A stretch of DNA of 7,980 nucleotides from Paracoccaceae bacterium (GTDB lineage Bacteria > Pseudomonadota > Alphaproteobacteria > Rhodobacterales > Rhodobacteraceae). The position numbers were made by a program, and so were the translations under genes. The stretch lies in the NCBI GenBank assembly GCA_011525185.1, contig WTIQ01000313.1:1-7980 (forward strand), written 5' to 3'. The notes under the pieces are model-generated. The model was not told the DNA's origin, did not search any database, and worked only from the letters and a program-made list of their open reading frames with translations. Below, in pieces: positions 1 through 6,321 of this stretch (positions are counted from its first letter, which is position 1; every line of letters starts with the position of its first letter).

Positions 1-225
1 GAGCAAAATTTCACCGCGCTGCGCGGGTACCACACGGCCATTTAGCGTGTTCACCGATTCTTTGGGCTTGCTAACGGCCCAGCATTCTTTGGGATTACTA
101 TCCACAAAAACGCTCCAATCTTTCATTTCAGCAACGCGATTTGTACTGGCTTGTTGTGAGTGAACCGCCCCACCCAGCGCAAAAATCGCCATGAAAAAGG
201 TTTTTGCCAATCGAAAACTCTGCAT
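1..225 (-). CDS. Invasion-associated locus B (IalB) family exported protein, N-terminal part
   Basis: The minus strand encodes 75 residues from an ATG at 225-223 and is still open at the left edge, so only the N-terminus is present. Residues 1 to about 24 form a signal peptide: a basic start (R5, K8), a hydrophobic core FFMAIFALGGAV, and a probable cleavage near HS-QQ. The mature part begins with NRVAEMKDWSVFV and continues with KECWAVSKPKES and a GRVVPAQRGEILL segment. This is the pattern I recognise from alphaproteobacterial IalB-like proteins (Pfam Invasion associated locus B). The family is periplasmic or secreted; despite its name, which comes from Bartonella, free-living marine members have no proven role in invasion. 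The ribosome-binding site is modest (an AGGG about ten bases upstream). It is divergent from the asparaginase gene. The family call is fairly secure; the function is unknown. Confidence 0.8.
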   Translation of the reverse strand, partial: MQSFRLAKTFFMAIFALGGAVHSQQASTNRVAEMKDWSVFVDSNPKECWAVSKPKESVNTLNGRVVPAQRGEILL

Positions 226-248
226 ATCACTACCCTACGCTCGAATTT

Positions 249-275
249 ATCGGACCAAGGCCCAAGTGGTCTGAT
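249..275. promoter_or_regulatory. Imperfect inverted repeat in the divergent intergenic region
   Basis: ATCGGACCA (249-257) and TGGTCTGAT (267-275) form 9-base arms around a 9-base spacer, with one mismatch in DNA that becomes a G-U wobble in RNA. The repeat lies between the divergent IalB-like and asparaginase genes. It could be an operator for either gene or a leader hairpin. No T-run follows the right arm directly, so a terminator is less likely. Which protein, if any, binds it is unknown. Confidence 0.4.
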
Positions 276-363
276 CCCAATAGTTCGTTTTGATTTGTTT
301 TTTGCTAGCTTACCCCCAATCCATGCAATAAACAAAGGCCCGTTGGCATAAATTTGCTAATAC

Positions 364-370
364 AGGAGAG
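364..370 (+). promoter_or_regulatory. Ribosome binding site that fixes the asparaginase start
   Basis: AGGAGAG lies four bases before the ATG at 375. An in-frame TTG at 354 would extend the protein by seven residues but lies upstream of this site, so 375 is preferred. The family alignment agrees: from 375, the catalytic residues fall at the same numbers as in the Rhizobium etli enzyme. Confidence 0.8.
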
Positions 371-374
371 TGAA

Positions 375-1373
375 ATGGATCGTGCACAAAGCTTAGTCGA
401 AATTCATCGGGGCGCATTTGTCGAAGGTTTGCACTATGGTCATGCCGTGATCTGCGATGGAACAGGCCAAGAGATTAAATCTTGGGGAGCGCCAGAGACC
501 ACAGTTCTGCCGCGCTCTTCGGTCAAGATGATCCAAGCCCTCCCCCTTATCCTATCTGGAGCGCGTGACGCCTTTGACCTCACGCAGGCGCAACTCGCCT
601 TGGCCTGCGCGTCTCATCAAGGAGCCGCTATTCATACCGATGCAGTGCGCGATTGGCTGCAAATGCTAGGTCTGAGAGATGAAGACTTACGCTGTGGCGC
701 ACAGCTCCCCAATGACAAAACAGCGCGTTTGGATTTACTTAAAAATGATCTCTCACCTTGCCAATATCACAATAATTGTTCAGGCAAACACAGTGGTTTT
801 CTCACACTGAACAAGCATCTAAAGGCGGGAGCGGAATATATTGAAAGCGACCATCCAGTGCAAAAAGCTTGCCTCGAGATGTTTGAGATGACCACGGGCG
901 CGACGAGTCCCGGCTTTGGCATTGATGGATGTTCTGCTCCCAATTATGCCGCTAAACTGAAAGATATTGGCAAAGCGATGGCTTGGTTTGCGACCGCCCA
1001 CGAGCGCAGTGACAGTGCATCACGCGCAGCGCGTCAGCTTGTTGAAGCCATGAGCACATACCCCGAGCTCGTTGCAGGCAAAACGCGCGCATGCACAGAA
1101 CTGATGCAAGCTATGGGCGGCGACACAGTTGTAAAAACAGGCGCGGAGGGGGTTTTTATTGCCATTGTTCCAACAAAAAAGCTAGGGATCGCCCTCAAGA
1201 TTGTGGATGGCGCAACGCGGGCAAGCGAATGCGCACTTGCCACTTTGCTTGTCGACGTTGGCGTGCTGGAGCGAAGCCATCCCACAGCACAAAAATATCT
1301 CAAACGCCCAATCACAAATTGGCGTTGTATCGAGACGGGCTATGTCACGGCGGTACCGACGCTGACCTTATGA
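375..1373 (+). CDS. L-asparaginase, zinc/serine-type (Rhizobium etli ReAV-like)
   Basis: This 332-residue cytoplasmic enzyme should hydrolyse L-asparagine to L-aspartate and ammonia. It belongs to the 'L-asparaginase II' Pfam family typified by the inducible rhizobial enzyme ReAV, and is unrelated to E. coli AnsA/AnsB. Motifs seen are SSVK (S48, K51), CASHQG with S80, [10 protein letters not shown] (C135, K138), GIDGCSAP (C186) and VVKTGAEG (K254). In ReAV the SxxK serine and lysine plus a second serine are catalytic, and a zinc ion is held by two cysteines and a lysine; all have counterparts here, so the enzyme looks intact. No signal peptide is visible. The stop codon overlaps the rluE start (ATGA), suggesting co-transcription. 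Annotated relatives are often just called 'asparaginase'. The family is secure; substrate preference and affinity are not visible. Confidence 0.9.
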   Translation: MDRAQSLVEIHRGAFVEGLHYGHAVICDGTGQEIKSWGAPETTVLPRSSVKMIQALPLILSGARDAFDLTQAQLALACASHQGAAIHTDAVRDWLQMLGLRDEDLRCGAQLPNDKTARLDLLKNDLSPCQYHNNCSGKHSGFLTLNKHLKAGAEYIESDHPVQKACLEMFEMTTGATSPGFGIDGCSAPNYAAKLKDIGKAMAWFATAHERSDSASRAARQLVEAMSTYPELVAGKTRACTELMQAMGGDTVVKTGAEGVFIAIVPTKKLGIALKIVDGATRASECALATLLVDVGVLERSHPTAQKYLKRPITNWRCIETGYVTAVPTLTL

Positions 1374-1924
1374 TCGTTCTTTTTAACAAACCCTATAACG
1401 TGCTCTCGCAATTTACAGACAAGAGCTTAGAGGCCTCAAAGCGTGAAACGCTCTCTGAATATATCGATATCCCCCATGTCTATCCCGCTGGAAGGTTGGA
1501 CCGCGATAGCGAAGGATTACTTGTCTTGACCGACAACGGGCGCCTTCAGGCCCGTATTGCTGATCCGCGACACAAAGTAAAAAAGACCTATTGGGCGCAG
1601 GTCGAGGGTGACGTCACCGAACAGGCTTTGGAGCAGCTTCGTACCGGGATCACCTTAAAAGATGGCCCATGCAGGCCAGCAGAGGTACGCCGCATTGCAC
1701 CTCCCCCAAACCTATGGCCTAGAATTCCACCGATACGCGAGCGCAAATCTGTTCCAGATTGCTGGATCGAAGTGACAATTTCCGAAGGACGCAACCGTCA
1801 AGTCCGCCGCATGAGTGCCGCTGTGGGCCATCCCACGCTCCGACTCATTCGCGCAAAAATTGGAGATTGGAGCCTAGAGGGCATTTCGACAGGCCAGCAT
1901 AAGATAATCACACCCCCAAAGTGA
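1370..1924 (+). CDS. rluE: 23S rRNA pseudouridine synthase RluE
   Basis: The product is 184 residues and belongs to the RsuA/RluB/RluE/RluF family, which isomerises uridine to pseudouridine in rRNA. In E. coli, RluE modifies U2457 of 23S rRNA. The sequence opens directly with [16 protein letters not shown] and lacks the N-terminal S4 RNA-binding domain, as RluE does and RsuA/RluB do not. The catalytic motif [17 protein letters not shown] spans residues 41-57, with the predicted nucleophilic Asp at 44. [12 protein letters not shown] (116-127) is characteristic of RluE, and [10 protein letters not shown] (139-148) is the conserved C-terminal core motif. An open frame continues upstream to 1091, but that stretch lies inside the asparaginase gene and resembles nothing. 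The ATG at 1370 overlaps the asparaginase stop (ATGA) with no strong Shine-Dalgarno of its own, so translation is probably coupled. Confidence 0.9.
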   Translation: MIVLFNKPYNVLSQFTDKSLEASKRETLSEYIDIPHVYPAGRLDRDSEGLLVLTDNGRLQARIADPRHKVKKTYWAQVEGDVTEQALEQLRTGITLKDGPCRPAEVRRIAPPPNLWPRIPPIRERKSVPDCWIEVTISEGRNRQVRRMSAAVGHPTLRLIRAKIGDWSLEGISTGQHKIITPPK

Positions 1925-1990
1925 CAAAAAATCCCAGCGTGTCAGAAAATAATAGAAAAAACGCCCGCCCAATAGCCCCAGCGAGCAGGT

Positions 1991-2027
1991 TTGCCTGAGA
2001 TCACACAGGCAAGAGGCACACAGGCAA
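1991..2027. repeat. Small inverted and direct repeats between convergent genes
   Basis: TTGCCTG (1991-1997) pairs with CAGGCAA (2006-2012) around an 8-base loop. The 11-mer CACACAGGCAA occurs twice (2002-2012 and 2017-2027), so a second, alternative right arm exists. The repeats sit in the 119-bp gap between rluE (plus) and the class III aminotransferase (minus), where terminators are expected. Neither strand has a T-run after the stem, so this is at best a weak or factor-dependent termination region. Confidence 0.3.
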
Positions 2028-2043
2028 TAATGCCATGATCCGT

Positions 2044-3396
2044 TTAGAGCGCTGCAAACCCTGCATCAAGGGAGGCGAGGACGATATCCACTTCTTCTTC
2101 TGTAATAATGAGAGGCGGAGACATGAGGATATTGTTCATGCCTAAGCGCACCATTGTTCCAGCCTCATAGGTCGCTTTGTGAATACGTTTCATACTGTCC
2201 ATATCCATCGGCGTTTTGGCAGCTTTGTCGCTGACGACTTCAATCCCTGTCATCAGACCTTCCCCGCCACGCACATCACCAATCACATCATATTTATCCT
2301 TGAGCCTAAGAGCACCTTCATAAAGTTGCTTGCCCCGCGCTGCGGCATTTGTTTTCGTGTCAAGGCGGAGCGTTTCATTAATACAGGCAATCACTGCTGC
2401 GGCGCCAACAGGATGGGCTGAGTAGGTATAGCCGTGGAAGATTGCGCCATCGCCCGTTGTGTCATTTTCAAACACATCAGCGACTTTCTCACTCATAAGC
2501 GCAGCACCAACAGGGAAATAGGCGCTGGTGATCCCTTTGGCCATGCTCATCATATCAGGTTTGACCCCATAGTGACGCGCACCCGACCAATCACCGGTGC
2601 GCCCAAATCCCGTGATTACCTCATCTGAGATCATCAAAATGCCGTGCCGATCGCAAATATCACGCATAAATCCCATGAATGAGGCATCTGGCACAATCAC
2701 ACCGCCCGCGCCTTGGATCGGCTCCATGATAAAGGCCGCAATACTGCCCGCCCCTTGAAATGCAATTTCATCCTCAAAGGCTGCAGCAATATTTTGCGCC
2801 AGCGTCGCGGGATCGGTTTCATTAAAAGGATTGCGATAGGGATACGGGCTTGGGAGGTGGAAACATCCTGGTAAAAGCGGTTCGTAATTTATCCGAAAAC
2901 GGTTGTTTCCGTTCACAGAAGCTCCGCCAAAATGCGTCCCGTGATAGCCCTTTTTGAGCGAAATAAATTTGGTTCGGTTCGGCTCACCGCGCAAGCGATG
3001 ATACTGTCGCGCCAAACGAAGGGTGGTTTCAACTGAATCTGATCCTCCTGACGTGAAAAAGACCCGCGCCATGCCATCTTCTTGAAACATCTCGCGCACC
3101 ATATGCGACGCCTCAATTGCCGCTGCGTTTGTTGTTCCAGCAAAGGCAGAGTAATAAGGCAATTCATAGAGCTGTTTGGCAATCGCCTCTTTGACCACTT
3201 CATTTGAATAGCCAAGGTTCACGCACCAAAGACCGCCCACTGCATCAATTGTGCTATGACCATCCATATCGGTAATTGATGACTGTGCGGCCGAGGTAAT
3301 CACCGTTGGCGGATGCTCAAGCGACGCGGCTGGATGCCCCATTGGATGCCAAAGATGTTTTGCATTGTTGCCACGGATGTAATTGTCGTCTTTCAT
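2044..3396 (-). CDS. PLP-dependent class III aminotransferase (omega-aminotransferase family)
   Basis: The protein has 450 residues, normal for fold-type I class III transaminases. It should transfer an amino group, probably from an amine or omega-amino acid to pyruvate or another keto acid, in the cytoplasm. Visible family features are LWCVNLGYSN (56-65) near the substrate pocket; FTSGGSDSVE (114-123), which binds the PLP phosphate; KKGYHG (148-153), with the ring-stacking aromatic; EPIQGAGG (225-232); ISDEVITGFGRTG (256-268), with D258 contacting the pyridine nitrogen; and SMAKGITSAY (284-293), with K287 as the Schiff-base lysine. HGYTYSAHPVGAAA (321-334) is also typical. The set is complete, so the enzyme is probably active. 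Databases often label such proteins 'aspartate aminotransferase family', which is a class label and not a substrate. Taurine, beta-alanine, GABA or polyamines are possible substrates; neighbours do not decide. A GGGGAAG ribosome-binding site precedes the ATG by about ten bases. It is divergent from smpB. Confidence 0.9.
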   Translation of the reverse strand: MKDDNYIRGNNAKHLWHPMGHPAASLEHPPTVITSAAQSSITDMDGHSTIDAVGGLWCVNLGYSNEVVKEAIAKQLYELPYYSAFAGTTNAAAIEASHMVREMFQEDGMARVFFTSGGSDSVETTLRLARQYHRLRGEPNRTKFISLKKGYHGTHFGGASVNGNNRFRINYEPLLPGCFHLPSPYPYRNPFNETDPATLAQNIAAAFEDEIAFQGAGSIAAFIMEPIQGAGGVIVPDASFMGFMRDICDRHGILMISDEVITGFGRTGDWSGARHYGVKPDMMSMAKGITSAYFPVGAALMSEKVADVFENDTTGDGAIFHGYTYSAHPVGAAAVIACINETLRLDTKTNAAARGKQLYEGALRLKDKYDVIGDVRGGEGLMTGIEVVSDKAAKTPMDMDSMKRIHKATYEAGTMVRLGMNNILMSPPLIITEEEVDIVLASLDAGFAAL

Positions 3397-3476
3397 GATC
3401 TTTCTTCCCCTCTATGGCGCTTATAGTCGACGTTACGTTAAGCACGTTTCACATGTCCAGCCAAATCAAACACCGC

Positions 3477-3523
3477 AAGGAGCAAACGCAATGGACAGTC
3501 CAGAATAAGGGGTGTAATCACCC
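3477..3523 (+). promoter_or_regulatory. smpB leader: mini-ORF plus start-proximal hairpin
   Basis: A good Shine-Dalgarno AAGGAG (3477-3482) sits eight bases before an ATG at 3491 that opens only five codons (Met-Asp-Ser-Pro-Glu) and stops at TAA 3506-3508. This frame is not that of smpB. Next comes a hairpin, GGGTG (3510-3514) with CACCC (3519-3523) around TAAT, ending five bases before the smpB ATG. The only purine-rich stretch near smpB, AAGGGG at 3507-3512, overlaps the mini-ORF stop and lies partly inside the stem. The layout suggests reinitiation or structure-dependent translation of smpB. It is inferred from sequence alone and chance is possible. Confidence 0.35.
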
Positions 3524-3528
3524 AGAGT

Positions 3529-4005
3529 ATGGCCAAAGCGAAGCAAGACCCCAATTATAAAATTATCGCAGAAAATCGCCGTGCGCGGTATGATTATGCG
3601 ATTGCAGATGATTTAGAATGTGGGATCGCTTTGATGGGGTCTGAGGTGAAATCGTTGCGCCTGAATAGCGCCAATATTGCTGAAAGTTATGCAGGTGTCG
3701 ATGACGGAGAGCTGTGGCTAGTAAACTCCTATATCGCTAAATATGATCGAGCCAAAACCTTTGGGCATGAAGAGCGGCGGCGGCGAAAACTGTTGGTCAG
3801 TAAACGCGAACTGGCGCGGCTTTGGTCAGAAACCCAGCGCAAAGGTATGACCCTTGTACCGATGGTGATGTATTTTAACCATCGTGGTATCGCAAAACTC
3901 AAGATTGGGATCGCGAAAGGTAAGAAAAACCACGATAAAAGGGCCGATGATGCCAAGCGAGATTGGGGTAGACAAAAGCAACGGCTGCTCCGGCATAGAG
4001 ACTAA
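3529..4005 (+). CDS. smpB: SsrA-binding protein SmpB
   Basis: The 158-residue protein is the partner of tmRNA (SsrA) in trans-translation, which rescues ribosomes stalled on mRNAs lacking a stop codon and tags the nascent peptide for proteolysis. Family features are clear. The N-terminal part has [14 protein letters not shown] and the strongly conserved [35 protein letters not shown] is the OB-fold core; the [11 protein letters not shown] stretch follows. [30 protein letters not shown] leads into the basic C-terminal tail [16 protein letters not shown], which enters the decoding centre. Length and motif order match full-length SmpB. Its own ribosome-binding site is weak and the leader has unusual structure. 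The next gene, sseA, follows after 105 bp, so co-transcription is possible but not shown. Confidence 0.97.
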   Translation: MAKAKQDPNYKIIAENRRARYDYAIADDLECGIALMGSEVKSLRLNSANIAESYAGVDDGELWLVNSYIAKYDRAKTFGHEERRRRKLLVSKRELARLWSETQRKGMTLVPMVMYFNHRGIAKLKIGIAKGKKNHDKRADDAKRDWGRQKQRLLRHRD

Positions 4006-4023
4006 GATTAAGACGGTTAATCT
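4005..4023. repeat. Perfect inverted repeat just after smpB
   Basis: AGATTAA (4005-4011) and TTAATCT (4017-4023) form a perfect 7-bp stem around GACGG, beginning on the last base of the smpB stop codon. The stem is A/T-rich and no T-run follows it on the plus strand, so strong intrinsic termination is unlikely. It could be an RNA-end stabiliser, an attenuator between smpB and sseA, or an operator site. Confidence 0.35.
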
Positions 4024-4098
4024 AATGAAACTCTTGACATATGGGCAAAAACATCTTTGTGACAAGTCATACATGGAATTCTGAACTGCGCGGCTTTT

Positions 4099-4104
4099 GG
4101 AGGG
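4099..4104 (+). promoter_or_regulatory. Ribosome binding site of sseA
   Basis: GGAGGG lies six bases before the ATG at 4111. It is the strongest Shine-Dalgarno match in the window and makes the sseA start unambiguous. Confidence 0.75.
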
Positions 4105-4110
4105 TGTATT

Positions 4111-4971
4111 ATGGCATATGAAGATCCGAAAACACTGGTCTCGACCGACTGGCTTGCGTCGCATCTTCAGGACCCAGACCTGAGGCTTCTGGACGCGTCT
4201 TGGTATCTACCCAATATGAACCGCAATGCACGAGAAGAATATGACGCCGAGCATATTCCGGGAGCGCGTTTTTTTGACATTGACGAAATAAGCGATCACG
4301 GCTCTGACCTACCCCATATGGTGCCGCCTGTGGAAAAATTCATGTCACGCTTGCGAGCGATGGGGGTTGGTGATGGTCATCAAGTGGTGGTCTATGATGG
4401 TGAAGGGCTCTTTTCCGCTGCACGCGTCTGGTGGCTCTTTAAGCTTATGGGCCAAAATGATGTGGCTGTTCTCGACGGTGGGTTACCCAAATGGAAAGCA
4501 GAGGGCCGCGCCACTGATGACCTCCCCCCGATTGTGCGCGACCGACATATGATGGTGCGGCGGCAAAATAATCTTGTCAAAGATGTCACACAGGTCTCCG
4601 CGGCCTCCAAACTGCGTGATCATGAAATCATTGACGCGCGCGCACCAGATCGATTTCGTGGTGAAGCACCAGAACCTCGAGAAGGGCTACGTTCGGGGCA
4701 TATTCCGGGCTCGAAGAATGTCTTTTTCAAGACCCTCCTAAACGCAGACAACACGATGAAGTCTCTCCATGAAATCAAAGAGATTTTTGAAGCCGCTGGC
4801 GTGGATTTAAACAAAAAGGCAATCACGACATGCGGATCAGGGGTGACAGCTGCGGTCCTAAGTCTAGGGCTCACCTTGATCGGGCATAAAGATCATTCGC
4901 TTTATGATGGAAGCTGGAGCGAATGGGGACAGTTTCCAACACTTCCAATTGAAACTGGAGAGGCGTCGTAG
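4111..4971 (+). CDS. sseA: 3-mercaptopyruvate sulfurtransferase
   Basis: The 286-residue cytoplasmic enzyme has two tandem rhodanese domains. It transfers sulfur from 3-mercaptopyruvate to thiols or cyanide, releasing pyruvate. The N-terminal inactive domain (about 1-140) has LVSTDWLASHL, the HIPGARFFDIDEISD segment typical of sulfurtransferases, and VVVYDGEG. The C-terminal domain carries DARAPDRFRGEAPEPR (175-190), GHIPGSKNV (196-204) and the active-site loop CGSGVTAAV with the persulfide-forming C241. CG[S/T]GVTA distinguishes mercaptopyruvate sulfurtransferases from thiosulfate sulfurtransferases, whose loop is CRKGVTA. The protein is complete and ends with YDGSWSEWG near the C-terminus, as is usual. 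Its TAG stop shares its last base with the GTG start of the following aminotransferase, so the two are almost certainly translated from one mRNA. A thiosulfate-preferring paralogue is a less likely alternative. Confidence 0.93.
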   Translation: MAYEDPKTLVSTDWLASHLQDPDLRLLDASWYLPNMNRNAREEYDAEHIPGARFFDIDEISDHGSDLPHMVPPVEKFMSRLRAMGVGDGHQVVVYDGEGLFSAARVWWLFKLMGQNDVAVLDGGLPKWKAEGRATDDLPPIVRDRHMMVRRQNNLVKDVTQVSAASKLRDHEIIDARAPDRFRGEAPEPREGLRSGHIPGSKNVFFKTLLNADNTMKSLHEIKEIFEAAGVDLNKKAITTCGSGVTAAVLSLGLTLIGHKDHSLYDGSWSEWGQFPTLPIETGEAS

Positions 4972-6155
4972 TGTTTCATACGTTACAAACTCAGCCTGCG
5001 GACAAAATTCTTGCGCTGATGAAAATGTACAAAGAGGATCCAAGAGAGCAAAAAATCGACTTAGGCGTTGGCGTGTACAAAGATGCTGAAGGGAATACCC
5101 CTGTCATGCGGGCAATCAAGGCGGCGGAACAGAAGTTATGGACAACCCAAGACAGCAAGAGCTATGTCGGGCTTGTGGGAGATCCAGCTTTCTCGGATGC
5201 GATGATTTCCCTCCTTTTGGCAGACGCACTGCCACGTAATGCGATTGCTGCTGCGGCGACACCTGGCGGAACGGGCGCGGTACGGCAGGCTTTTGAGCTC
5301 ATAAAAATGGCGCGACCCGAGGCTCGCGTCTTTGTCTCGGATCCAACTTGGCCGAACCATCTTTCGATCTTGCAGTACCTTGATATGGAAGCAGTTCCAT
5401 ACCGCTATTTCGACAAGACCACAGGGGCGGTTGATCATGCAGGTATGATCGAAGACATTGCACAAGCCAAAGCGGGGGATGTGGTCCTCTTGCATGGGTG
5501 TTGTCATAATCCCACTGGGGCAAATCTGAATACCGTACAATGGCAAGACGTGATCGACACTTTGCTTAAAACAGGTGCCGTTCCGATGATCGACATCGCC
5601 TATCAGGGCTTTGGGGATGGATTAGAGGAAGACGCCCAACCAACTCGACGTATCGTAAGCGCTGTGCCTAATTGTATCATCGCGGCAAGCTGTTCCAAAA
5701 ATTTTGGAATTTACCGTGAACGCACAGGAATTTTGATCCTCACCCATCAAGAGAAAACCTCTATCGGATTGGCACAAGACACGCTTGCGTTTCTCAATCG
5801 TCAGAATTTTTCCTTTCCGCCGGATCATGGAGCGCGACTGGTGACGATGATCTTAAACGATGATGCTTTACGTCAAGATTGGCAAGACGAGTTGGAGATG
5901 GTTCGTCGATCAATGCTTGAACTTCGCACACAATTAGCTAGGACTTTACGCGATGTTTCAGGCTCAGATCGTTTCGCTTTCCTCGCCGAGCACAGAGGCA
6001 TGTTTTCCAGATTGGGAGCAACACCCAAGCAAGTCGAGTTGATGCGTGAAAAATACGGAGTTTATATGGTCGGTGACAGCCGCATCAATATTGCAGGTCT
6101 AAATGCCAAAACAATCCCTGCCCTTGCACAGGCAATCGTCGCGTGTGAGGTTTGA
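4971..6155 (+). CDS. tyrB: Aromatic/aspartate-type amino acid aminotransferase (class I, TyrB/AspC family)
   Basis: The 394-residue PLP enzyme belongs to aminotransferase subgroup I-alpha, the E. coli AspC/TyrB and Paracoccus ArAT type. It interconverts aromatic amino acids or aspartate with their keto acids, using 2-oxoglutarate/glutamate. Motifs seen are IDLGVGVYKD (29-38), TPGGTGA (97-103) for the PLP phosphate, SDPTWPNH (123-130), GCCHNPTG (176-183) with N180, MIDIAYQGFG (206-215) with D208 and Y211, SCSKNFGIYRERTG (240-253) with the Schiff-base K243, and DSRINIAGL with R371 as the carboxylate-binding arginine. It starts at GTG 4971, placed by the family N-terminus (Q-P-A-D-K-I-L) and a GGAGAGG site seven bases upstream; the GTG shares one base with the sseA stop. 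TyrB-type naming follows resemblance to Paracoccus ArAT; aspartate specificity cannot be excluded. The operon partner suggests cysteine transamination as an additional role. Confidence 0.92.
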   Translation: MFHTLQTQPADKILALMKMYKEDPREQKIDLGVGVYKDAEGNTPVMRAIKAAEQKLWTTQDSKSYVGLVGDPAFSDAMISLLLADALPRNAIAAAATPGGTGAVRQAFELIKMARPEARVFVSDPTWPNHLSILQYLDMEAVPYRYFDKTTGAVDHAGMIEDIAQAKAGDVVLLHGCCHNPTGANLNTVQWQDVIDTLLKTGAVPMIDIAYQGFGDGLEEDAQPTRRIVSAVPNCIIAASCSKNFGIYRERTGILILTHQEKTSIGLAQDTLAFLNRQNFSFPPDHGARLVTMILNDDALRQDWQDELEMVRRSMLELRTQLARTLRDVSGSDRFAFLAEHRGMFSRLGATPKQVELMREKYGVYMVGDSRINIAGLNAKTIPALAQAIVACEV

Positions 6156-6272
6156 GGCTGCGCAAATCAAAGATCATCATCATCGGGTTCAATAGGTCAC
6201 CTATCTGTTGGACCGCAATAATTGCTCCTACTGAAGGCAACTCATTTGATTCCTGCTAATGTAAAACAGAAA
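6156..6272. other. Intergenic gap between convergent tyrB and yjb operon
   Basis: This gap follows the tyrB stop. I see no open reading frame of note, no tRNA, and no clear plus-strand intrinsic terminator with a T-run. It contains a short CATCATCATC microrepeat (about 6175-6184) with no evident meaning. The hairpin at its right end may stop transcription from both sides. Confidence 0.5.
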
Positions 6273-6295
6273 AGGGCGGCAAAAATTGCCGCCCT
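6273..6295 (-). terminator. Intrinsic terminator of the yjb-like operon
   Basis: AGGGCGGCAA (6273-6282) and TTGCCGCCCT (6286-6295) form a perfect 10-bp G/C-rich stem with a 3-base loop. Read on the minus strand, the stem is followed by TTTTCTGTTTTAC, a T-rich tail as expected for Rho-independent termination. It begins 26 bases after the TGA that closes the small interrupted gene, which places that gene inside the transcript. Plus-strand transcripts from tyrB would form the same stem but have no T-run behind it. Confidence 0.85.
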
Positions 6296-6321
6296 GCGAA
6301 AGCTTAGAATAAAGCTATATA

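Noticed and set aside
354..374. TTG start giving the asparaginase seven extra residues
   Set aside because: The ribosome-binding site at 364-370 lies inside this extension, and the ATG at 375 has ideal spacing and matches family residue numbering.
1091..1369. Long upstream extension of the rluE reading frame (93 extra codons)
   Set aside because: It lies wholly within the asparaginase gene, has a Cys/Arg-rich composition typical of a shadow frame, and the RluE family start fits the ATG at 1370.
4034..4062. Full sigma-70 promoter for sseA built on TTGACA at 4034
   Set aside because: At 16-19 bases spacing the -10 position reads TTGTGA-like sequence, far from TATAAT; only the -35 hexamer is convincing.
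3826..4164. Minus-strand open frame of about 112 codons opposite the smpB end and sseA start
   Set aside because: It is antisense to well-supported genes, shows no recognisable motif, and has no convincing ribosome-binding site.
5136..5546. Minus-strand open frame of about 136 codons inside tyrB
   Set aside because: It is a shadow of a clearly conserved aminotransferase frame with no protein features of its own.
6175..6184. CATCATCATC microrepeat as a meaningful repeat element
   Set aside because: It is too short and isolated; chance is sufficient.
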